Below, one piece after another: positions 24,917-37,581 of a stretch of DNA of 64,000 nucleotides. The stretch is from positions 8,944,001-9,008,000 of the forward strand of contig CM042020.1 in NCBI GenBank assembly GCA_023525975.1, written 5' to 3'. The DNA is from Smallanthus sonchifolius. Taxonomy: Eukaryota > Streptophyta > Magnoliopsida > Asterales > Asteraceae. Below the pieces are notes generated by a model. That model did not search any database. It saw only the letters and a list, made by a program, of their open reading frames with translations, and was not told where the DNA came from. Both the position numbers and the translations under genes were made by a program. Position 1 is the first letter of the stretch. Every line of letters begins with the position of its first letter.

Positions 24917-26276
24917 TGTTTTGGACACATAATTACCCCCGAATTCCAATTAGAGGTAATATGATAATAATTGATACTTAATCCACTCAATTGTGTTATA
25001 ACAGGATAGTTGACCTTGATATACAAAAACATGAAGAAATCACTCAAAATCAAGGATAAATCAGCATTCAGGAGCCAATTGAACGAAACCGGAGGCAGAA
25101 GGTCAAAGCTGGAAGTCAAAAATTCAACATGGAGCATTTTAGGGCATTGCACGGCCGTGAAAACCCCCAAAATGCTCTCCTGTCCTCCTTAAAGCTGTCA
25201 GATTCCGCACGTGAAAGAAAATGGTACTTTGCACGCCCGTGCAATCTAATGCACGCCCGTGCATTGCCAAAATCTTAGCCTATAAATAACAAACTCATTC
25301 TAGTGTTTTAGATGTCCAAACCAAGAGTTAGGAATGCCTTAGAGCTCTGCTAAGAGCCGAAACTCTCTCGGTTTTGGTCCATTTAGCTTTTCTTTGTTTA
25401 TTTTCTCGTTCGAGTAAAACAAGAGGCAACTTATACCCACTCTCCCTTGGTGTTGGATTACTTTCACACATTATCTAAGGGTTAGTAGAGTTACTTGTAT
25501 GGTCATTCGTGACTAGTTCTCTTGTGTTGCTCGGGTTGGTTGAACTTTAATTAATTAATGAAGTATTTTTAGTATGTTATGTTCTTGAAGTCTTTATTAT
25601 ACTTTATCTTAAAAAGACAAAAATAAGTGATTCTAATAATCTTAAATCTTGTGAGTTACTTAAGCAAGACTTCTTGTTTGGAAAGCTTATTCGAGTTCGT
25701 ACGGTCTATATACAAATCTTGGTGCTACCAAGGGCCCGGTTAAGATAGATTTAATATTATGGGTTGATTGGAGGTTTGAGTATTTAACGAGTCGTTCAAG
25801 TCCTAACTAGACCTTGCGTTTTGTGTCAGTATTTCTTTATTTCTCTTGTCTCAGCTTGCAGAGGACTTCTAGCGGGTTTGATCTTGAGAATGAAAGTTAT
25901 ATTTATTTGAAATACTATTATAAGTAAATACAACTATTTTAAGAACATAATTTGTTAGGTCCGAGCATTCATAAAGTACCTTTGGAAGAAGTCGTGCATT
26001 CCAACTTACCGGAAGAAGTTACATATTATGTTAGGTCCGAGCATTCATAAAGTACCTTTGGAAGAAGTCGTGCATTCCGACTTACCGGAAGAAGTTACAA
26101 GACGTGACGTACGTCAGTCATTGGATAATCTTAGTCTGAATAATGAATCACGAGATAACCGGCGGACTTGAGACCCCGTTCAGGGTCCCGAGGTTCATTA
26201 GGAACAGTTAGCCGACTGTATCCACTGTTCTGTTACGAAATGCTAACTCCCATATCGAAAGAGTTAGTATTAGTAA
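24917..26276 (+). mobile_element. Old plus-strand LTR, part 1 (Tat/Athila-like)
   Basis: This looks like an LTR with a promoter. Palindromic GCACGGCCGTG and two GCACGCCCGTGC words (25149-25265) lie directly before TATAAATA (25281-25288). A 75-bp direct duplication (GTCCGAGCATTCATAAAGTA at 25961 and 26036) follows. It is interrupted at 26276 by the Athila insertion and resumes at 38664. The lineage is inferred from the degraded primer site at the far end. Confidence 0.5.
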
Positions 26277-27337
26277 TGATCGATGTCGTTTGGTCGGTCA
26301 AAAACACTCCTTAAACACCTTAACTAGTAAGGGTAAGTAGAGTATCGTATCCACGAGGAGTTTGTGGAAATTGTTATATTGTCACAAATATTGAAAGACA
26401 GAAAATAGTAAACGCTGGTTTGGATTGGGTTTTAAACAATAACGAGAAGGGTAATGCTCTCCAGGGTTTAGGTTTGCAAACACAAGTTCTTCCTAGTCTA
26501 CCTAGCAAGCAATCACATAGACATAATCGCACATGGTTCAACCGAATTCCGTGAAAATATTAGAACGAGATGTAAAGAAAGCCTATTCATGTATAATCAG
26601 TTTATATTAACCAATTAACACTCAAATCTCACGACGCCTCTGATGTAAATAAACCTAAGACTGATGAGACTTGAATCAATAATTCGAAATCAACACAAAC
26701 ATTTTAAAGCATTCAATCAATAAATGTAATCATATGGCTTAAGATGTCAATCAAAATCACAAACCAAGACTAAGTTTTCCAGAAAATAACAAGTGCAAAC
26801 GCAAAACCCTACACCCGGAGAAGACCACAGGTGATTTAGCTACTCATACTCATCACAATAATAAAAAATAATGTAATGGGACTTACAATCATCAAACTTT
26901 AAGAACAATCGACTCAAGAACAGTAAGAATCGCTTCTATGGAGCTCTGGAGCGGCTAGAATCGAAGATGGAGGATAATGGAGTCTGAGAAATATTAAAAC
27001 CTAAATTAGGTTAATTTTCCCGTAAAAACATCCCCTCGCGTACCGCGACGCGAGGGAAAAAATAGCCGGGTGCCCTCTTCATTTCCTCGTGCACTGCGAG
27101 AAATCTCCCCCAGGTCTTCGCGTACCACGAGGACCAGAAATTCCAACAATTTGACTTTGACTTTCTTTCCCGTGCTTCAAATCCAACTGATTAGCTCTCG
27201 TTTCCCGCTCTTTTAGTACATAAACCTGGGAGGCACAGACATACCAAACACACATAAAACTATACAAAGATACATGCTAAAACAACTAAAACACATACAA
27301 CTAGACACATTAACTGGGGTTATTTTACACTACATCA
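26277..27337 (-). repeat. Athila 3' LTR
   Basis: 1061 bp, the left LTR on this map and the 3' LTR of the element. It has palindromic CTCGCGTACCGCGA and related words at about 27033-27130. It pairs with 37582-38658. Confidence 0.93.
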
Positions 27338-29440
27338 CATCCCCACACTTACTATTTTGCATCCCGAAAAAAAGAATCATGTAATGGGATCATAATCGGA
27401 ACCTGCTTTCACATTCTCAGTCATTTAACAGTTTAAATATACTAACGCGCTAACTGTAACAATCGGTATTTCGATCTGATTAAACCCAACCACTGACTCA
27501 TCAAACCACCAATTCTATGATCTAAAACTATATCTATTACAAAGCCAACAGTCTATCTATGGGTCTTACACTCAGGACGTTACAGTTTAGCTTAATCCCA
27601 TCTCAAGCTCATGTTTACACCCGGCTAAACCTTATAGATTTTCCCACCACTGTAAACAAAGATTTATGTGTTTTAAAAATTACTTAGATGAATTATGGAT
27701 TGATGGATGAATGATGCGAGCTTTTATTAACGTTTTATGAATAAACCTAACCTAGTGGTGTTTCAATCAAGCTGGAACTCGACGTGTGACACATAGGCTA
27801 CAATTTTTAGCAATGAAGAACATAAGTTTAACTTAGAGGCGTTTCAACCAGGTTTTCATCCTGGAGGGTAACACATAAGTCTCGCTTAGTCATCTAAAAT
27901 TGATTACAAGAGTCTGCCCATGGGCGTTTCAACCAAGCTTGTAACCCGGAGGGTAACACGTAGGCAAACTCAAGCTTTCAACTTAATTAATTCAAGCTCA
28001 TGCAATGGTAGATGTATGGAATGCGGGCACCACCAACTTTCGGATTTATTCTCATAAAAAGAAAGCGGTGTGCCAAGTAATTTCAAAAACACAAAAATCT
28101 TTGTTTAATGTGGTGCCTATCACCCTATATTGACAGTTTCAACCTTACCAACACCCTAAAGATCACCCACAAGATATACTGAATTAATTATTCAATTAAA
28201 CATAGATACACTATCAGAATATTTAAGCTCTTAAGTCGGTTAGGCCTACCAAAACATTACAAATTAAACGCGCTTTCTATTATTTATTATTTAGTCAATT
28301 CCACAAGCAGAGTTCCAATTCTACCTATCATTTCCCACATAGCTGCAACAATTCTAATCCAAGGACATTTTTTTGAATTTTTTTAAATTTTTATGGGTTT
28401 TTGATTTTATGACTCTACAGACTCAATCTAGAGACTTAGACTACAGTCTCCCTCCCCACACTTAAACTCTACATTACCCTCAATGTAGCAAGAGAGACAT
28501 TAAAAAAAATTAAATACAAAAATAAAGAAAACTTAGCTAGAAAGACGATCGTATAGTATTTCAGTCGCGATCGTATTCCACATATGCAAGTGGCTGCCTT
28601 GTACAAAAGAACCAGCGAAAGTCGAAAATCACCACCCGAATGGAGGTCGAGTACGGGCGGATCAATCTAAACCTGCAAAGATAAACTCAAGCACCCAGAA
28701 GCATCATAACGACTCAATAGAACAACTCAAAAGAAACTAAAAGACCCGACGGACTGACACGACTCAAAAGAAAATTTCTTTCAATAATTTTTTTTTCGCA
28801 TATCGCGAGACCCGTAGGGTACATCCTCGCGTACCGCGAGGAAGTCAAAAATGTTGCCCGGTGAACTCCATCCCTCGCGTACCGCGAGGAACTGGTGTTG
28901 ACAGAAAGTTTTGGCCCTCTAAACTTGGTTTTCCCAACTTCTTCAAAAACCCGTTCCAACCACTAAAAAATATGCATGCATACCTGGAACGTTATTTCTC
29001 ACCATTTTTCTAGCTAAAATCAGCACGAAAACTTGCAAAACTTTGAAAAACTACAAAAACATACCGAAAAACATAAAATTTACATAAGTTACAAACGGTG
29101 CCCTATCCCCAGGAAAATGTGCATTGCCCTCACATGCATCCATACAAGCCAAGATTACCTCAAAGGCTTCCCCACACTTGGTCAATTGCATATAAAACAC
29201 AGAAAACAAAGCAGTAAAGTCCTAACTCACTTTCGTAGGCATCACAGATGCATTTAACATATGCATCAAGCCTTTTAAACCTCTCAGTAGCTTGAGAGGA
29301 CGAGTTTAGTCTCGTGTGGGTTTCTAGGGAACACACCCACAACGTTCATTTAACTAAAATTCAAAATCAGACAAATATAAAACTTAGGTTGCCTCCTAAG
29401 AGTGCTAAGTTTAACGTCTTCAGCAAGACACGGTGTACCT
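27338..29440 (-). other. Athila 3' non-coding region
   Basis: Purine-rich on the minus strand next to the LTR (AAGTGTGGGGATG, 27338-27350), the likely polypurine tract. An envelope-like ORF occurs here in some Athila elements, but I see none. Perfect CCTCGCGTACCGCGAGG palindromes occur at 28825-28841 and 28873-28889, the same word as in the LTRs. Confidence 0.6.
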
Positions 29441-29448
29441 GATGCTAC

Positions 29449-30850
29449 TTACGTGTCTCCAGCTGCTAGAGTGCTCAAAAACAATACCTCAGCTTGCTTA
29501 TCTGGACCATTGATGTCATTGGGCTCTAAGTATGGCTTTAGACAGTGGCCATTCACCGTTTTCCTCAGATGATCCTCGAAGTCCTCAATCTCCACGTCTC
29601 CTGAATGACGCACTTTTGTCACCAAGTAAGGACCTATCCACTTGCTCTTCAGTTTACCAGGGAAGAGCTTCAACCGTGAGTTGAATAACCACACTTTTTA
29701 TCCAACCACAAAGGTTTTCAACTGGATCTTTGCATCATGAACCTTCTTCATCTTGTCCTTGTATGCAGAAGCATTCTTGTATGCTTCATCCCTTAATTCA
29801 TCCAACTCACTCAAGCACAATTGTCTTTGCTTACCTATAGTGTCATAATCAAGATTAACATTTTTAATAGCCCAAAATGCTGGATGAGCTAACTCCACAG
29901 GTAAAAGACATCCCTTCCCGTAGACCAACCGATATGGTGTAGTGCCAATAGGCGTTTTGTATGCAGTACGGTATGTCCACAAGGCATCATTTAGTTTGTT
30001 TGACCAATCCTTGCGGTCAGCCCGTACTGTTTTCTACAAAATTTCTTTGATTTGCCTATTGGAGACACCTCCAGTTGTCCACTTGTTTGTGGATGGTATG
30101 GAGTGGCAATCCGGTGGTCTACACCATAGCATTTCAGAAGTTTACAAAAATAAAATTTTTTAAAGTGAGATCCCCCATCACTTATGTTCACATGTGGAAG
30201 CCCAAATTTTGAGAAAATGTTTGATTGCACAAATTTACAAACTACGTTATGGTCATTGGTTTTGGTGGCAATCGCTTCAACCCACTTTGAAACATAGTCA
30301 ACTGCCAACAAGATGTACAAATTGCCAAATGAATTTGGGAATGGGCCATAAAATCAATCCCCCAAACGTCAAAAATGTCAACAACAAGGATTGGTTGCAT
30401 GGGCATCTCCAGTCCTTCTTGTTAGTGATACTGCCCATCTTTTGGCAATTTGTACATGTCCTAGCAAACTCATATGCATCTTTAAAAATAGTAGGCCAAA
30501 ACAGCCCGCAAGATAGTATCTGATGCCATGTTTTCTGGCCACTAAAATGGCCACCACATGCAGATGCATGTGCAAGCTCCAACACTGCTTGGATTTCTGA
30601 TTCGGGGATGCAGCGTCTGATGAGTTGGTCTGCTCCTACCTTGAACAAGTCTAGTTCATCCCAGATGTATTGCTTGACCTTTGTCAAGAAATGGTTCCTC
30701 TTATTCTTGGTCCAGTCTTCTGGAATAGTATCTGCAACTAAATAATTAGCAATACCATCATACCAAGGATCTGAAGAAGTAATAGACATTAAGTACTCAT
30801 TGGGGAATTGTTCATTTATTTCAGGAGTAACATCCTCCTCTTCCCTCTGA
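29449..30850 (-). pseudogene. Athila integrase, broken
   Basis: On the minus strand, the zinc-binding H-H-C-C region reads HASACGGHFSGQKTWHQ and CTNCQK (about 30440-30560). The core has AVDYVSKWVEA with the first Asp, ISDGGSHF with the second Asp, and YHPQTSGQLE with the Glu (29991-30320). A C-terminal part follows with WTYRTAYKTPIGTTPYRLVY (29698-29982) and KWIGPYLVTKV (29449-29694). Frameshifts or stops lie near 30310, 29985 and 29696. The DDE residues survive but the frame does not. Confidence 0.9.
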
Positions 30851-31015
30851 ATTCGTGACAGATGGTCAGCCACCGAGTTCTCACATCCTTTTTTGTCTCT
30901 GATTTCCAGATTGAATTCCTGCAATAGAAGGACCCACCTGATTAACCTAGGCTTGGCATCCTTCTTTGCCATCAAATAACGAACAACTGCATGATCAGAG
31001 TAAATAATCACTTTG

Positions 31016-32841
31016 TATAACACCTTCCAAAAATTCCGATCTCAATTTCTGTCTGGAACTCATAAGAAATAACGGGAGTTAATGAAAACCCAAAAGTCAT
31101 AAAATAAATTAAGAAATTTTGAATGATAGGAGATATCGGACCGACATGTGATCAGATATCGGTCCGATATAGGAAGAGGTTGGATGTCGGACTGACATAC
31201 GCTTAGATATCGGTCCGATATGGGAAGAGATTGGATGTCGGACCGACATGGCCTAGAAAACGGTCCGAAACGTAAACCCCTAGGAACACTCTGCACCAGA
31301 CACGTGTCGAGACACGTGTAGGGCATGTGTCAGCATGTCGGACGCGTGGATGGATGTCGAACCGACATGACATGCATACTCGGTCCGCTATGGACGGGTG
31401 GCACACCAGCTTTGCATGGCAGCCACGTGGCGTGCATGCGAGAGACGAGGGCGATAGCGGACCGACATCGCCCTGGATAACGGTCCGCTATGGGGCTGTT
31501 ATCAGCCTATAAATAGAGAGCTCAAGGTTCTCATTTTCTACACCAACACAACACACACTCTCGAATATCCTCTGCTCCCGAGCCTTTCCCGAGCACTCCA
31601 GACGTCCCGAATCCCGAGCTGCTCCTCCCGATTCGACCAGCGTTCAACGAGATCAAGCGTTTAAGAGGCGAAGAAAACCCGAGGAACACATAGAAGTGCA
31701 AGTTAAGGTGCTAGAGCCCTAAGATTAAACTCTACGAGCTACTTAGCACTAAGAATATTATCCTTCGATCTCCGACTTCAAACTAAAGGTGAATACTCGT
31801 CTTTATCAAAAATACTCGTTCTCATCGCGAGAGTGAGCTTTTACAAAAAAACGATTTGTAAGACGTGCTTGGGCTGTAAGCTATCATCACACAAATAAGA
31901 TGTGCTGGTGCTGTCGGCACGTTCACGCAAAAGATCAAACGATTTATGTTTACAAAAAGGGAAAAACGCGATAATTAAATATCTTCTCATACTAATCCCA
32001 GAATTAGGGGTTCTATCCCTGGGGAATGTTGATACCCAAAAAGTGTACGTAAAGTTTGATCAAATATTTATACTCGCTCCGGATCCAGTTGGGCCGAGCG
32101 GGGTTGGCTTGTATGTCAGGTGATGCGTAAAACGCAGTTGTGCCAGTTTGGTCGTGTGGCCCCGAGTGATTCTCCAATGTATACAAATGGATGAAATGCA
32201 AGAAAGTGATATGATCACTATAATCCTCCAATGATGAAATGTTTAACTGTTTAATTAAACTATTTTGCCATGCATATGAAAATGATTTGAGGTTATAAAG
32301 TATTCACCAGCATGTAACTGACGTTCATTTTTAAATATTTTTAGGAAAATAATGAAATGGCCTCATAGTACCGGGACCGGCTACGGCCTAAGTCCCAATG
32401 ACAGTTTTGTTGCATAATCCGGGCCAGGCCACACACCTGGACCCGGTGCAACCCAAAAATGTGTTATACATGTTCGTGCGAGGCACAGGAAAGAACCTGA
32501 GAAAAGACAAGGTTAAGGTGCCCAAAGGATGTCGACTCCCTAGGCAGAATACCTCCTTGTAGATTTTACTGACTTTGGTCAGGGTTTTGATTTCAAAAAT
32601 CAAATGTACAAACGATCGGGTTTTATACCCAAGTATTTAAATAAAGAAATCTTTTGTCTACACGACAAGATTCTAGTATTTACAAAACCAACCCTTGAGG
32701 TTGAGAATCGTTAAAAAATCATGTTTAAAACCACTATTCCGCTGCACAAAACCAAACTCTGAAATCAAAGCAGGTACCGAAGGTGCCAACTGACGTCGCA
32801 GCCCGGTAACGTCCCGGGGGTGCCCGGGGCGAGGTGTGACA
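31016..32841 (+). mobile_element. Solo LTR inside Athila RNase H, TSD CTTTG
   Basis: TATAACACC...GAGGTGTGACA, 1826 bp. The start is TA instead of TG, presumably a mutation. A perfect 5-bp duplication CTTTG is present and there is no internal region. The U3-like part (31133-31498) holds repeated ATCGGACCGACAT and ATCGGTCCGATAT words, then TATAAATA at 31508-31515. TTCCGCTGC near 32738 suits the end of a plus-oriented LTR. Younger than the Athila host. Confidence 0.9.
31133..31498. repeat. CGGACCG/CGGTCCG palindrome array in LTR
   Basis: At least eight variants of (T)CGGACCGACAT and TCGGTCCG(A/C)TAT occur alternately. Each is a near-palindrome and many can pair with their neighbours. The array ends 9 bp before TATAAATA. 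The same words recur on the other strand at 39176-39441. Confidence 0.75.
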
Positions 32842-33363
32842 CTTTGCTACCCCAAATATAAGGCCGAATTTGTCTAAGGCATAAACAACTGCAAGCAACT
32901 CCTTCTCTGTTGTGGTGTAGTTCAACTAAGCACCAGAGAGGGTTTTGCTTGCATAGTAAATGACAACAGGTTTATTGTCTACCCTTTGACCCAACACAGC
33001 CTCGACTGCATAATCACTTGCATTACACATTATTTCAAAAGGATGGTTCCAGTCGGGTGATTGCAAAATCGGGGCTTGTATCAATTGTTCCTTTAACACA
33101 TTAAAAGCAATTACACATTCTTTATCAAATTCAAAAGGAACATCTTTGAGAAGTAAGTTACATAAAGGTTTTGTGATGACACTAAATCCCTTAATAAACC
33201 TACGGTAAAACCCGGCATGCCATAGAAAAGAGCGCACACCCTTGACATTTTTCAGGGGAGGTAATGTTAAAATAACACTGATTTTAGCCCTGTCTACCTC
33301 AATCCCCCGACTTGACACCACATGACCCAAAACAATACCCTCTTGAACCATAAAATGGCTCTT

Positions 33364-34111
33364 CTACCAACTTAAGACCAAATTAGTTTCCACACATCGT
33401 TTCAAAACCTTAGATAATTCATTTAAACACAAATCAAACGATGAGCCAAAAACTGAAAAATCATCCATAAAGATCTCAAGGGACTCCCCGACCATGTTCG
33501 AGAATATACTCATCATACACCTTTGAAAGGTGGCCGGGGCATTACACAACCCAAAGGGCATTCGCCGGAAGGCAAAGGTACCATAAGGGCATGTGAAAGT
33601 GGTCTTTTCCTAATCATCAGGATGGATGGCTATCTGATTGTACCCTGAGTAACCATCTAAAAAGTAGTAAAATTTCTGACCTAATAGCTTCTCAATGATT
33701 TGATCAATAAATGGTAAAGGGAAATGGTCCTTTGATGTGGTAGCATTTAATTTCCTGTAATCAATACACACGCCACCCGGTTACTGGCCGAGTGGCAATT
33801 TTCTCACCATGTACTACTTGGATACCTGCTTTCTTGGGCACTGTTTGGGTTGGACTCACCCATGGACAGTCAGAAATGGGATAGATGATCCCTGCGTCCA
33901 ACCACTTCAACACTTCCTTCTTGACAACCTCGCGCATGTTGGGATTTAATCGGCGTTGTGTATCCCGTGAAGGTCTTGCATCTGCATCTGTGATGATCTT
34001 GTGCATCACAATGGATGGACTGACACCTTTCAAGTCAGCAATGGTCCATCCGATTGCAGCTTTGTAATCATGAAGCACCTTCAGTAGTGCCTCCTCTTGT
34101 TCCCCATCCAA
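33364..34111 (-). pseudogene. Athila reverse transcriptase, broken
   Basis: Minus-strand 33761-34111 holds the RT N-terminus (AAIGWTIADLKGVSPSI, RRLNPNMREVVKKEV, DCPWVSPTQTVPKK). After a frameshift, 33364-33561 carries MPFGLCNAPATFQRCM and the catalytic FMDDFSVFG. A region between them is out of frame. The FMDD form and the sequence order are typical of Athila. Confidence 0.92.
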
Positions 34112-34486
34112 GTTGGATGCAATGATGACAGGTAAGGTTTCATCATCCCCTAAAAATGCATATTTTAGATTCTTGTGTAGATTTTTAACTCCACCTTTGG
34201 GGGGATCACAAGTGATGGTTTTAGCCCCGAATCAATCTCAGTCGGTAGACTCTCCACATGATGAGTCCATGGAGGTCTACCATCTTGCATCGCCAAAACT
34301 TCCACAATTCTCTCTTCTTCTTGCAAGTCATGCTCCAATTCCTGCTCAACTCTGTCACACACAAAACAAACCTCTGTGGACTTATCCTCAGAGTGAGGAT
34401 AACATCCTTCAATGATGTCTTCCATAAAGCATTCATCACTGGGCAGAGGGTCAGATTCATTTGAAAAAATATTTAAACATACTCTT

Positions 34487-34957
34487 CTATTGCAAAAAAG
34501 TCATATCAATTGTGCCTAAGTGACAGTCAATCAAAGAATGGGATGTGGCTAAGAAGGGTCGACCCAAAATTACTGTTGGTTGAGTGACCTTTTCAGATTG
34601 CACATAATCAAGAACCAAGAAATCCACCGGATAATAAAATTGATCAACTTTTACTATCACATCACGAACTATCCCCCTTGGGAGTTTAGGAGTCAAATCA
34701 GCCAACACCACAGTGGTATTGGCTCGACGCAGTGGACCAAAGTCATACTGGTCATACAAACTCCCAGGAAGGATGCTCATGCTTGCTCCAAGATACAATA
34801 ACACCTTGTTCATTTTAAAATCACCCACTTGTATAGAAATTATGGGCGCTCCTGGATCTTGGAGTTTTGGTGGAAGGGCACCAGTTAAGATTGCACTGAC
34901 TCGTGCATTCAGATCCAGCTTTTCAGGAATTTTATTATGCCTTTTCTGAGTGCACAA
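34487..34957 (-). pseudogene. Athila aspartic protease, active-site Asp lost
   Basis: The minus strand reads KVLLYLGASMSILP, then PRGIVRDVIVKVDQFYYPVD and VILGRPFLAT. The family active site has Asp where this copy has Tyr (YLGAS), a one-base GAT-to-TAT change. The rest of the fold is open for 156 codons. Confidence 0.88.
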
Positions 34958-34987
34958 ATCTTTTAAATACTTAGCATAAACTGGGAT

Positions 34988-37411
34988 CTATTTGATTGCA
35001 TCAAGGAGGGGTATGTTGATTTTTACCTGTTTGAAGATCTCCCAGATTTCCTCTTGTTGAGGACCCCTCTTGTTGACCACCAATTGTTTACCTGCATTCA
35101 CTAGAGCTGAGGGAAATGGCACTTTAGGAGGCACCACTTCCCCCTCGTTAACAGTAGATGATGTTTTAGAAAAAGATTTCTCATTTTGATTTTTAAAAGC
35201 AACACGTGTAACTGGAATCTGCTCGGGCTCATCATCACTGATCTCCTGCTCATCAATGTCCTCCACCATACCATCAACAAAGGTCGTTGGATGTGCAACT
35301 TTGTTATCATAAATTTTTCTGCTACGAAGAGTACTTACCTTACCCGCATGGCTGCTTTTCGTGTTCCTGCTTCCTGAAGCTTGATGAGATGGATTGGTCT
35401 GTGTGTCACTTAGAAGCTTCCCACTACTCTTCCTCAATTAAGCCACCCCAGTAGCCATCTGTCCCATCTGAGTGGTCAACACTTGAATTGATTTGTCACG
35501 CACCTCATCAGATTGGTTCTTATTTTGCAGGTCCTGTTGGATGGCCTTCAGAATATCCATCATCTCATTTCCACTAGCCTGGTTAGAGGATCCAGACGAT
35601 CCTCTCTGCTCATTCCCCCTTTGATACCCCCTTTGATGATTACTTTGATTGTAGTTTTGGTTTCGGGGTGGGAATGGTTGTTGATTTCTTTGACCACTTC
35701 CTTGAAAATTTGGATTAGCTTGATTGGATGCATCCCTATAGCGGAAGTTGGGATGGTTTCAAAGGCCCAGGTGATAGGTGTTGGAGTTCATATCATAGTT
35801 CCTACCATCCCCTTGAATGTAGCTCACATCCTCAAACGTGCCTGTGCAAGTAACATCATTATGCCCTAACTCACCACATCGGTCACATACCTCATACTGT
35901 TGACCTCCGGTGCCCCAATTAGCTACATGTTTCTCTAATTTCTCTAGTCTGTCCGCCTCAGAACTCGGACTGTCAACTGCTCTTACCACTGAAGATTGGG
36001 CTTTTCTCTTGGAAGTTCGTGCCATCTTTTCTAAATAATCCCAGTCTTCATCCCCAAAGTTGGTACCAAATGTTCCATTAGAGATAGAGTTGAGGTCTCG
36101 GGCATCATCATCTGTTAAACCTTCATGGAAGGCATTCAACATCTCCCACATTTGCAAACCATGATGTGGGCAGTTCTTAATCAACATCTTGAATCTCAGA
36201 AATGCCTCATGAAATAGCTCCCCTGATTGCTGTTGAAAGTTCTGGATGTTCTTCCTAGCATCACTAGTCCTCTGATTGGTGTAGAACTCGTCCAAGAATT
36301 GTTGTTGCATATCCCCCCAAGTATAGATAGATGCAGAAGGCAAAGAATGAAACCACTGTTGAGCCTTGTCTTCTAAGGTGAATTGGAACAACACCAATTT
36401 CACATCATCTGGTGTAAACCCCTATCCCCCAATGGTGTTGCACCTAGCATCATAAGCACTCAGATGCAAATAAGGCTCCTTTGTTCCTAGGCCATGATAC
36501 TTAGGCAAATTCTAAAATGCCTGGGAACGAACCTCAAATGATCTCCCATGTTGCTATGGAATGACAACTGGTGATGGATTATAGGAAATGGTAGGACGGA
36601 AGTGGCTCTCAATCCCCCTAACAGGGCCTCTGTCATGTCTTCTTGGAATTCCTCCAGGATTGTCAATGGGAGGACTTGCATTCCTAGGACCAGGTCTTCT
36701 TTGCCTGTTTACAAGCTATTGTTGTTGTGGGATTGGTACTGGAATGTCTTACTGAACTGGGTGTTGTGGCAACCTCTGATCATACTGTTGTTCATTATGC
36801 CCCTCAAACCGAACACCTGTATCGTGCCTTCTATACACCGGCACCCTAACATGTTGTTTGTCTCTTCTATCAAACTCATTAGTATCATCCTCATACTCCC
36901 CAAACTCATCATCAAAAACATCTGCTTCATCCTCATAGTCTAAACCTGAAGTGTATAGATGAAAGCCCGGTGGAGGGGTTGAGTGAAATATGAAAGGTTT
37001 TATCATGGGTGGCTGTGATGTTGGTGGTATGTTATCCGGCACTATCCTCACGTTTGGTGAAGAATAATGAGGTTTGGGTTTGAAGTCAAAAGGTTGGCTT
37101 ACTTATGGTAGAGGTTGATCAAAAGTTGGCAATTGTGGAAGTTGGCTAGTGGATTGGCCATGAATCCCATCTGTCCTTGGTGGTGGAATAGATGGTGAGA
37201 ACATACCCGAGGTGGGCTGCTGTTCTGGTGGTAACTGACCTACAGGAGGCAGATCAGATTGCTTTCCCGGATCCTGTTTATTCTCCATTTGAGTTGGAGA
37301 AGTGACTACTTTGTTGGTTCTGTGAAAAACTCTATTCTGCCTAGCAGTCTTCTCAATTTCTGGATCAAAAAGCAATGGCGAGGATTTCCTAGAATACCTT
37401 GTATGATGCAT
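34988..37411 (-). pseudogene. Athila gag, broken
   Basis: The minus-strand start at 37411 gives a basic N-terminus with SPLLFDPEIEKTARQN. Proline-rich pieces follow to 36487, then the retrotransposon gag domain at 35759-36403 (FTLEDKAQQWFHSLP, WGDMQQQFLDEFY, RKNIQNFQQQSGELFHEAF) and a Cys-rich CDRCGELGHNDVTC knuckle. A charged tail at 34988-35437 leads to the protease. Stops or frameshifts lie near 37100, 36710, 36480, 36420, 35760 and 35440. Confidence 0.9.
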
Positions 37412-37561
37412 GCAATTACAGAATCACCTACACAACACAAACAAGAAACCCCTATGTAATACTGAGCAAAACAAAATAAAACAAGAAATTAAAAACGAGA
37501 AATTATTGATTTTTTTGTGATTTGTAGCAAAAATAACAAATTAACACCTTGCACACTAAAT

Positions 37562-37578
37562 CCCCGGCAACGGCACCA
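37562..37578 (-). promoter_or_regulatory. Athila primer binding site (tRNA-Asp type)
   Basis: On the minus strand TGGTGCCGTTGCCGGGG begins 3 nt inside the 5' LTR. It differs by one base from the usual TGGCGCCGTTGCCGGGG of Athila elements. Confidence 0.9.
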
Positions 37579-37581
37579 TTT

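Larger units (their letters stand above)
30860..33351 (-). pseudogene. Athila RT connection and RNase H, split by a solo LTR
   Basis: Minus-strand 32926-33351 holds the connection and RNase H start (GHVVSSRGIEVDRAK, MCNASDYAVEAVLGQR). Next, 32846-32925 reads NYTTTEKELLAVVYALDKFG. The domain resumes after the inserted LTR at 31010 with VIIYSDHAVVRYLMAKKDAK, continuing to about 30860. The duplicated target CTTTG at 31011-31015 and 32842-32846 shows the exact insertion point. Confidence 0.9.

Noticed and set aside
31133..31498. CRISPR-like array because of regular repeats
   Set aside because: Plant nuclear context, variable palindromic words and no unique equal-length spacers. It is part of an LTR.
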